Below, one piece after another: positions 1 to 4,772 of a DNA stretch of 6,790 bases. Position numbers and translations under genes: made by a program. Every line of letters begins with the position of its first letter. Position 1 is the first letter of the stretch. Source of the DNA: JAFDWI01 sp040255345 (GTDB lineage Bacteria; Actinomycetota; Acidimicrobiia; Acidimicrobiales; Iamiaceae); assembly GCA_040255345.1 (NCBI GenBank), contig JBDZUV010000154.1, forward strand, positions 1 to 6,790, in the 5' to 3' direction. Below the pieces are notes generated by a model. The model saw nothing but the letters and a program-made list of their open reading frames with translations, was not told the DNA's origin and ran no database searches.

Positions 1-331
1 GGTGCACGCCGGTGTCCCACACCGGATACCAGACCGCCTCGGCGAGTCGGGCCGCGTCGTCGGCCCGTCGACGGTGGATCACCGCCAGATCGAGGTCGCT
101 GTTCGGCCACAGGCCAGCGCGCCCGTAGCCGCCCAGCGCGACCAGGGCGAGCCCGTCGGCGTCGAATCCGGTTTGCTCCAACGCGGCGGCGAACACGCCG
201 ACGAGCCAGTCGTCGGTGAGCTCGGTGAGGGCACGGCGGAACGCCTCGCCGCCCACACCGGTGTCGGCGACGAGGCGTTCCCGGGCTTCCCGGTACGCCG
301 CGGGGGACCCGAGGCGACGCTCGGGGTTCAC
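1..331 (-). CDS. glnD: [Protein-PII] uridylyltransferase GlnD, N-terminal part (cut by window edge)
   Basis: GlnD is a cytoplasmic nitrogen sensor that adds uridylyl (in some actinobacteria adenylyl) groups to PII protein and removes them, signalling glutamine status. The window holds its first 110 codons; the rest lies beyond the left edge. Directly visible is the nucleotidyltransferase core: ALGGYGR at residues 65-71 followed by NSDLDLAVIH at 77-86. D79 and D81 there are the expected metal-binding pair. Next comes AEAVWYPVWDTGVH at 97-110, which corresponds to the conserved LWYPLWD stretch of actinobacterial GlnD. The GTG at 331-329 is chosen because the conserved region begins about 20-30 residues later and no in-frame ATG lies closer than position 634. 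Its own ribosome site is weak, but the start overlaps the stop of a preceding mini-ORF as GTGA, so translation is probably coupled. The HD (uridylyl-removing) and ACT domains cannot be seen. Confidence 0.88.
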   Translation of the reverse strand, partial: MNPERRLGSPAAYREARERLVADTGVGGEAFRRALTELTDDWLVGVFAAALEQTGFDADGLALVALGGYGRAGLWPNSDLDLAVIHRRRADDAARLAEAVWYPVWDTGVH

Positions 332-483
332 ACCGCACCATCGCCACGTGCGCCCGTACGGGTCGGCGGGTTGCCGAGTACTTGCTCGCAACGGGCCGTG
401 CCGCCGGAACCGAACGCCGGCCCGGGCCTCATCGACCGCGTGAGGGTCGGTGTGGACATCCAGGTCATGCCGCTGGTGTCCAT
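328..483 (-). pseudogene. 51-codon mini-ORF: decayed AmtB start joined to a PII (GlnB/GlnK) tail
   Basis: Read on the minus strand from ATG 483 to TGA 328. The first 30 or so residues follow the spacing of an AmtB N-terminus. MDTSGMTWM is followed by M-x-P-G-x-A-F-x-x-G-G-x-x-R and then VL, where AmtB has MTPGLAFFYGG and V-R-x-x-x-V-L. The hydrophobic residues of the first membrane helix have been replaced by Arg, Ser, Pro and Thr, so it cannot work as a transporter helix. The last residues, TRTGARGDGAV, resemble the RTGERG-type C-terminus of PII proteins. The PII stop overlaps the glnD start, as would be normal in an amtB-glnB-glnD operon. Inference: a deletion joined codon ~32 of amtB to the end of glnB and the remnant then drifted. 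It could still be translated to hand ribosomes to glnD. The homology was judged by eye on short motifs, so it could be coincidental. Confidence 0.5.
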
Positions 484-485
484 GG

Positions 486-493
486 TCCTTCCT
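486..493 (-). promoter_or_regulatory. Strong ribosome binding site of the AmtB/PII remnant ORF
   Basis: On the minus strand the sequence AGGAAGGA ends two bases before the ATG at 483. The core GGAAGG is purine-rich and close to anti-Shine-Dalgarno complementarity. It is far stronger than anything in front of the glnD GTG, which supports translation entering at 483 and reaching glnD by coupling. Confidence 0.55.
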
Positions 494-534
494 TTCTCGA
501 CCGAGTGGGGTGATGTGAAGTCTCGGCGCGGGGG

Positions 535-572
535 GTTTCCCGCTGGTTACCCAAGTGTTTCCAGTTCGTGAA
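535..572 (-). promoter_or_regulatory. Putative GlnR operator (four half-sites) upstream of the glnD unit
   Basis: Read on the minus strand, four half-sites are separated by exactly six bases: TTCAC, GAAAC, GTAAC, GAAAC. They start every 11 bp (plus-strand positions 568, 557, 546 and 535). This matches the published GlnR consensus gTnAC-n6-GaAAC repeated twice, as found ahead of amtB in actinomycetes; only the first half-site departs at one base. The box ends 51 bases before the ATG at 483. The distal part overlaps a 12-bp near-palindrome, AGTTCGTGAACT (563-574). GlnR should control this promoter in response to nitrogen supply. I could not pick a convincing -10 between box and ATG. Confidence 0.65.
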
Positions 573-733
573 CTCCGTCGCGGGCGACCCCACGGCACGC
601 TGTCGAGACACGGATCGAACGCGCCATGGTGCATGCGCACGGTGATCGACGGAGCGAATCGACTCGAGCAACGAATTCTCTGCGACTCACCGGGCGCCGG
701 GAGCGCATCCGCCCCTGCCCTTGCCGGGGTAGC

Positions 734-960
734 ACGACCGCGACGGATCCCACCACGCTCATCGCGCCTCGCGCCGGCGTGCGCAGCGGCTGGCCTGCTT
801 CATCGGCACACGTATCGCAGTGTACGACGTGCTCGAATACCTGGCGTCGGGGATGACCTCGACGCAGATCGTTGCAGAGTTCCCGGAGCCCACCGCTGAG
901 CACGTCCGGGCCGCGATCGAGTTCGCGGCACTTCGGGAACGCCGACTCGCCACGGCGTGA
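734..960 (+). pseudogene. DUF433 antitoxin-like gene, frameshifted and without a start codon
   Basis: The second part reads CFIGTRIAVYDVLEYLASGM (from 796), then TSTQIVAEFPEPTAEHVRAA and a tail ending RERRLATA at TGA 958-960. This is a typical DUF433 domain, a small winged-helix-like family often paired as antitoxin with PIN-like DUF5615 toxins. The matching N-terminal part, DPTTLIAPRAGVRSGWP (746-796), lies in another frame. Adding one base at about 796-797 would restore GVRSGWPCFIGTRI. The repaired gene would have 75 codons plus stop, the usual family size. Its likely start codon is now ACG at 734 (ACG-ACC-GCG-ACG-GAT), and an in-frame TAG at 730-732 closes the downstream frame upstream. 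No partner toxin was recognised after it. A sequencing error could explain the shift but not the missing start. Confidence 0.7.
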
Positions 961-1339
961 AGCGCGATCCGTTAATCGTGACCGGGCCGTGAAACCTCTC
1001 CGGGTGGTCGGGGTCTTCTCGAGCGGGATGCCGCGGCCGAACTGATCGGCCTGTCGCCCTCGCCGCGGATGCCTGGCTCCGCGACAAGATTGGTCGCTGT
1101 GCTTGGGGAGCGTTCGGCAATCCATCTTCCGAGCTTCGGCTGTGCCAGTGATGTCGGACCGATCGGGGCGCGTCGAATGCCTTGCGAGCGCGCCGGAACT
1201 ACGCTGGGACTGCTGGACCCGGCCTCATTGCGGATCTCCCGCGACGCGTACGCGCCTCGCAGTCTGCGGCAAGCCTCCGGGTCCAGTGCCTCGACGCACC
1301 GTTCTCTCCTGTTATACGTACACGCACAGAAGGCACCAG

Positions 1340-1368
1340 TTGACAGGAGCTGAACTCTGTGCTTTGAT
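1340..1368 (+). promoter_or_regulatory. Sigma70-like promoter candidate
   Basis: A perfect -35 box TTGACA (1340-1345) is followed after exactly 17 bases by TTTGAT (1363-1368), four of six matches to TATAAT. Transcription would begin about 1375, inside the left arm of the hairpin at 1372-1403. It points toward the cas genes, whose first start codon is some 390 bases further. A weaker pair, TCGACG (1291-1296) and TATACG (1313-1318), lies just upstream. TTGACA can occur by chance, so this is a candidate only. Confidence 0.4.
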
Positions 1369-1371
1369 CAC

Positions 1372-1403
1372 GGCGGGGTGGCGGCGGCAACCGCCACCCC
1401 GCC
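1372..1403. repeat. Perfect 13-bp inverted repeat (GC-rich hairpin)
   Basis: GGCGGGGTGGCGG at 1372-1384 pairs without mismatch with CCGCCACCCCGCC at 1391-1403, around a six-base loop CGGCAA. No run of T follows on either strand, so it is not a classical Rho-independent terminator. It may act as a U-less terminator, an mRNA-stabilising 5' hairpin (it coincides with the start predicted from the promoter at 1340-1368), or a relic of an inserted element. Confidence 0.7.
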
Positions 1404-1408
1404 CAACA

Positions 1409-1453
1409 GAGAGCCGGGCTCTCGGTCCAACACCCAGAAGCATAGCCCGGCTC
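1409..1453 (+). repeat. Competing hairpins: local GAGAGC/GCTCTC stem versus 10-bp long-range stem
   Basis: GAGAGC (1409-1414) and GCTCTC (1418-1423) form a short stem around CGG. The overlapping segment GAGCCGGGCT (1411-1420) is also perfectly complementary to AGCCCGGCTC (1444-1453), with a 23-base loop. The two folds cannot form together. They lie 12 bases before a Shine-Dalgarno-like AGGAG (1465-1469), so an attenuation-like switch is possible. That role is inference from base pairing alone. Confidence 0.4.
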
Positions 1454-1475
1454 CGCGACACACCAGGAGCCCCAT

Positions 1476-1670
1476 ATGCCCAATCGAGACATCGCCAGGG
1501 AGATCGACATCTGGCGCCGCACATGTGCGACGAGCTACTCGCCGGTCGGAGCAACCGATCGTGCGAGTCACGATTCCCGCGGCGTCACGAGCGGTGCGCT
1601 CGGTCGGCGCGTGGACTTGGGACTCGACCCCCCGGGGGCCTGCGGCCAGGCGCCGGGTGACGGCGAATGA
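1476..1670 (+). CDS. Possible small protein of 64 residues, unknown
   Basis: ATG at 1476 has AGGAG (1465-1469) six bases upstream, a good ribosome site. The first residues, MPNRDIAREIDIWRRT, look protein-like. After about residue 16 the composition turns to Gly, Ser, Arg and Asp without pattern, so it may be the head of a truncated gene or a leader ORF. It ends 94 bases before csb1 in a different frame. No family was recognised, and chance cannot be excluded. Confidence 0.22.
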   Translation: MPNRDIAREIDIWRRTCATSYSPVGATDRASHDSRGVTSGALGRRVDLGLDPPGACGQAPGDGE

Positions 1671-1750
1671 TGAGATCCGCGGCGCGATGTCACACCCACC
1701 TATTACAACTGTTCATCGAGGAGCTGGCCAGCGGGGTCGGCTCGGAGCGT

Positions 1751-1757
1751 GGGAGGA
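1751..1757 (+). promoter_or_regulatory. Ribosome binding site fixing the csb1 start
   Basis: GGGAGGA ends seven bases before ATG 1765. No comparable site precedes the in-frame ATG at 1687 or the more distant starts, which decides in favour of 1765. Confidence 0.8.
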
Positions 1758-1764
1758 CCACATC

Positions 1765-3057
1765 ATGACCTTGTCCTATGACGACCTGAAGGCCGCGGTC
1801 GCCGGAGATGGCGTCGGCATCCGAGCGAAGCTGAGGCTCGAGCCACTTGAAGGCCCCGGCGGAAAGGTGTTCCCGCCGACCTACGGCGTGGGTGATCGGG
1901 CGGAAACCAAGTACGCGATCGAAAAACGTCAGCAGGTGTCGAATGATGGCGAGGTGCAGACCGTCGAATCGGTTGTGCTCGCCTCGGTCGCTGACGTCGC
2001 GAACCGCCAGGAGCTGGCCCTTCTCGAGGCGTACCGCGCGGGTGAACTCTCACTCCCGGTCATTTCGACCGACTTCTCCGGAGCCGAGGGCGTCGAGGGG
2101 CTCGACCGCATCAGCGCCCTGGAAGCGCCCCACCGGGTCTTCGACTCGTTGCTGCGTGATTCGCTCCTCGACGGGCGCCTGTTCCGGATGAGTGATCCGG
2201 GCCGCGCGATCACCGAAGCGAACATTTCCAACGCGGCGGCGCTGTTCCACTGGGCACCGTCCACGTTGTTGTTCGGCGGTTGGGATTCGACCGGGCCCAA
2301 GGGTGGGCGCGGAGCCAAGTACGAACGAGCCATCACCTCGGAGATCGTTGCGCTCGACATCGCTCGTGGCGTCAAGACGAGTTCCCGGATCGACCCTGCG
2401 GGGATTGAACTCAAGGCAGGCACGCTCTATGAGGCCACGGTGGCCGACGCGGACACGGAGCTGCCATGGACGCTCGACCCGGCCGAGGCCGTGGGGGGCA
2501 CGAAGAAGCCGGTGCCGGTCAAGGGTGGCGGCGAGGGATCCCCGGGCCGTCCATCTCAGGTGAATCACGGCAACATCACACCGTCGATCGATGACAAGGC
2601 GGGCGGCATCACGGCCGCGCGCATCGAGATGTCCACCGTGTTGAGCCTCATCCAGCTTCGGCGTCTTCGTTTTCCGGTCGACCACAGCGGGTCGCCGATC
2701 GATGCATCACGTCGTCGTGATGCGGAGATCGCGGCGCGCACGGCGCTTGCCGCTCTGGGTCTGGCCGCTGCGGTCCTCTCCTACGAAGACGGCTTTGATC
2801 TGCGAAGCCGTTGCGTGCTGGCCGCCGTCGACGACCAGCGGTTCGAACTCGTCAGGCGCGGGGCTGCTGAGGACACTTCGTTCACGCTCGACCGCGAAAG
2901 TGCACTCGCGCTCGTCGCGGAGGCGTCCACCAAGGCTGCCGAGTTCGGGCTGGCCTGGGCTGACGAGGAAATCCTCCTGACACCGGCTGAGCGCCTGGTG
3001 GAACTGGTGCGGCGCAGCCAGACCGTCGCCGAAGCGCACGACTCCGAGGAGGCGTGA
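1765..3057 (+). CDS. csb1: Type I-G CRISPR-associated protein Csb1 (Cas7 backbone, GSU0053 family)
   Basis: Csb1 is the Cas7-type RAMP subunit that polymerises along the crRNA spacer in the type I-G (formerly I-U) Cascade complex. The 430-residue product shows the family's landmarks in order: GGKVFPPTY (32-40), KYAIEKR (49-55), ASVADVANRQE (73-83, equivalent to the usual DSVQSQANR-E), EAPHRVFDSLLRDS (120-133), LLFGGWDSTG (168-177), RAITSEIVA (188-196), PSQVNHGNITPS (263-274) and LRRLRFPV (298-305). A Gly/Pro/Lys-rich stretch at about 241-262 is probably a flexible loop. The start at 1765 has a strong ribosome site; the frame stays open upstream to 1378, but that part is Arg/Pro/Ser-rich and unlike the family. 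Its TGA overlaps the csb2 ATG as TGATG, so it is the first gene of a cas operon. Assignment rests on motif recognition and on the two downstream cas genes. Confidence 0.92.
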   Translation: MTLSYDDLKAAVAGDGVGIRAKLRLEPLEGPGGKVFPPTYGVGDRAETKYAIEKRQQVSNDGEVQTVESVVLASVADVANRQELALLEAYRAGELSLPVISTDFSGAEGVEGLDRISALEAPHRVFDSLLRDSLLDGRLFRMSDPGRAITEANISNAAALFHWAPSTLLFGGWDSTGPKGGRGAKYERAITSEIVALDIARGVKTSSRIDPAGIELKAGTLYEATVADADTELPWTLDPAEAVGGTKKPVPVKGGGEGSPGRPSQVNHGNITPSIDDKAGGITAARIEMSTVLSLIQLRRLRFPVDHSGSPIDASRRRDAEIAARTALAALGLAAAVLSYEDGFDLRSRCVLAAVDDQRFELVRRGAAEDTSFTLDRESALALVAEASTKAAEFGLAWADEEILLTPAERLVELVRRSQTVAEAHDSEEA

Positions 3058-4772
3058 TGTTCACCGTCACGGTCGAATTGCTCACCGGACGGTACGTCGC
3101 CACCCAGTTCAACAACCGTTCGGAGCCCGAGTGGCCGCCGCACCCGGCGCGCCTGTTTTCCGCTGCGGTTGCGGCATGGGCCGATCACGGCGACATGGAC
3201 CCCATCGAACGCGCAGCGCTCGAATGGTGGGAGAGCTTGGAACCGCCCACGGTCACCTGCAGCCTCGGAGCATTCGAGCTTGCTGCGCGACAAGTCGTCA
3301 CCCATTTCGTACCGGTGAACGACATCTCGGTAGTCGCGCGAGACACGGCACGCACCTATGACAAGCTCGTGGAGGCCGAGGTCGACGCGGGAGATCCCGA
3401 CTTCGATGATCGGGCGCGCGTCAAGGCAGACAAGCGCTTGGAGAAGGCGCGTGCCAAGGCCGTGTCCGACTCGGGGACTGTTACAGCAGGTATCGCATCG
3501 GTCGATCGCCTTGGCATCCTTCCGGCGCAGCGCTCCAAGCAGGGGCGGGCCTATCCGACGATGGTGCCCGTCAACCCTGTCGTGGCCTATCACTGGTCGA
3601 CGTCTCCTGACGAAGACGCAGCCGGCACCGACCAGCACGTCGAAGCACTCGACGGGCTCCTGGGTCGTATCCCACGGCTCGGGCACTCGTCGACACCGGT
3701 TGCTGTCTCGATCGAAACCGGGGCCGACCCGGCTCGCATTGAAATCGACCTCGAGCCCGGGGATGCTCGGCGGACCCTCGGGTTGCGGGTTCCCACGACC
3801 GGTCAGGTGGAGAGTCTGATCCAGACCTACGAAGCAAGTGGTCGAGGCACCGAACCCAGGGTCATGCCCGCACGCCTCGTCTCCTACCGTCGTCCAGGCA
3901 CCGAGACGGATCCTCCCGCGTCCACGATCGGCGAGCGTTGGATTCTGCTCGAACCCGATACGTCTTCCCGTTTGATGGTCCGGGACATTCCGATGGTTGC
4001 CAAGACCCTGCGTGCCGCACTCATGAGCGTGTGTGGCGAGGACGGTGCGGAGATCCCCGAGTTCCTCTCGGGCCATCGGCCACGTCCATCGGGTGCAACG
4101 GGATCCACGGCGCCGTCGGTAGCGCCACACCTGATGGTGCTGGGTCTTCCGTTTGCCGGATACCCGCGAGCGACGGGCGAGGTGTTGGCATTCGCGCTCG
4201 CGCTACCTGATTCCGGCGACGGTGCACAGGCGGATGCTGACCACTGGGCTCTGCTCCGCGACGTCGTCGATCGGTTCATGACCGAACGTCGCGGCCGGCT
4301 CACCTTCAAGGGAGGCTCGCGCCCGGTCGCCTTGCGACCGGCAGATCTTGACGACCTCCCGTATTCGGCCCGAAAGCGCCGCTGGACGCAGGCATCGACA
4401 TCCTGGGTGTCGGTCACGCCTGTGGCGTTGGGTCGGAATCCCGGAAGTCTGGGCCACGCGGACTCGGCGAAACGTGAAGCTGCAGGGCAAAAGGCCGAAT
4501 CGATCATCGCCGCCGCATGCGAGCACATCGGCCTGCCTCGTCCTGTCGGGGTCGAAGTTCTCCTGGACGCCCCGATCCGAGGCACCCGCCCGGTCCACAC
4601 GTTCCCGCCCGCGCGGACTGGCAAGCTCACCCGTGTACAGATTCATGCGCGCCTCACGTTCGCCGAGCCCGTCGGGGGCCCAGTGGTGCTTGGCGCCGGG
4701 CGCTTCCACGGGCTCGGTTTGTTCGCACCGGTGGCAAGAGTCAGTGCCAATGGATCTGCGGTGGCCTCATGA
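3057..4772 (+). CDS. csb2: Type I-G CRISPR-associated protein Csb2 (Cas5-Cas6 fusion, GSU0054 family)
   Basis: Csb2 combines a Cas5-like part, which caps the crRNA 5' handle in Cascade, with a C-terminal Cas6-like part that cuts pre-crRNA within the repeat. The 571-residue product shows EWPPHPARLFSA (25-36), FVPVND (84-89), LPAQRSKQGRAYPTMVP (155-171), RLGHSSTPV (207-215), LSGHRP (337-342), HLMVLGLPFAG (358-368) and SWVSVTPVAL (449-458). Near the end HARLTF (530-535) leads into the RAMP glycine-rich loop VVLGAGRFHGLGLF (543-556). Residues about 96-138 form a strongly charged, probably helical insertion between two conserved blocks. ATG 3057 follows GAGGAGG (3046-3052) by four bases. GTG 3054 is also in frame but leaves one base of spacing. 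The start overlaps the csb1 stop and its own stop overlaps cas3. H530 and H551 are candidate Cas6 active-site residues, but I cannot assign the catalytic one. Confidence 0.92.
   Translation: MFTVTVELLTGRYVATQFNNRSEPEWPPHPARLFSAAVAAWADHGDMDPIERAALEWWESLEPPTVTCSLGAFELAARQVVTHFVPVNDISVVARDTARTYDKLVEAEVDAGDPDFDDRARVKADKRLEKARAKAVSDSGTVTAGIASVDRLGILPAQRSKQGRAYPTMVPVNPVVAYHWSTSPDEDAAGTDQHVEALDGLLGRIPRLGHSSTPVAVSIETGADPARIEIDLEPGDARRTLGLRVPTTGQVESLIQTYEASGRGTEPRVMPARLVSYRRPGTETDPPASTIGERWILLEPDTSSRLMVRDIPMVAKTLRAALMSVCGEDGAEIPEFLSGHRPRPSGATGSTAPSVAPHLMVLGLPFAGYPRATGEVLAFALALPDSGDGAQADADHWALLRDVVDRFMTERRGRLTFKGGSRPVALRPADLDDLPYSARKRRWTQASTSWVSVTPVALGRNPGSLGHADSAKREAAGQKAESIIAAACEHIGLPRPVGVEVLLDAPIRGTRPVHTFPPARTGKLTRVQIHARLTFAEPVGGPVVLGAGRFHGLGLFAPVARVSANGSAVAS

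Larger units (their letters stand above)
961..1764. other. Gene-poor stretch between the DUF433 remnant and the cas operon
   Basis: No ORF here has recognisable protein features. The open frames on both strands are rich in Arg, Pro, Ser and Thr with no conserved motif, as expected of chance frames in GC-rich DNA. One frame at about 1020-1145 reads DRPVALAADAWLRDKIGR before a stop at CQ and could be a fragment of a lost gene, but I do not recognise it. I see no tRNA, CRISPR repeat or insertion-sequence ends. What can be supported is a promoter-like pair and several hairpins at 1340-1453, a small ORF at 1476-1670, and an AT-rich island around 1701-1712 (TATTAC) that could be a second -10 near csb1 but has no matching -35. 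Confidence 0.5.

Noticed and set aside
2..571. 189-codon plus-strand ORF at the left end
   Set aside because: It is the antisense of glnD, in register with the same codons, and the minus-strand reading shows clear GlnD motifs.
632..634. Upstream ATG start for glnD at 634
   Set aside because: It would add 101 codons across the operator and the mini-ORF. The added sequence is patternless and the GlnD family begins close to the GTG at 331.
1372..1403. Rho-independent terminator
   Set aside because: The hairpin is strong, but no T-run follows on either strand, so only an inverted repeat is claimed.
1103..1660. 185-codon plus-strand ORF
   Set aside because: It has a TTG start without ribosome site, Arg/Pro-rich composition and no motif. 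It looks like a chance open frame.
1378..1764. N-terminal extension of csb1 by 129 codons
   Set aside because: The extension is Arg/Pro/Ser-rich, unlike Csb1. It begins inside the perfect hairpin, and the strong ribosome site sits before 1765.
2781..4130. 449-codon minus-strand ORF
   Set aside because: It is antisense to csb1 and csb2, rich in Arg and Gly with no domain, and lies across two confidently recognised genes.
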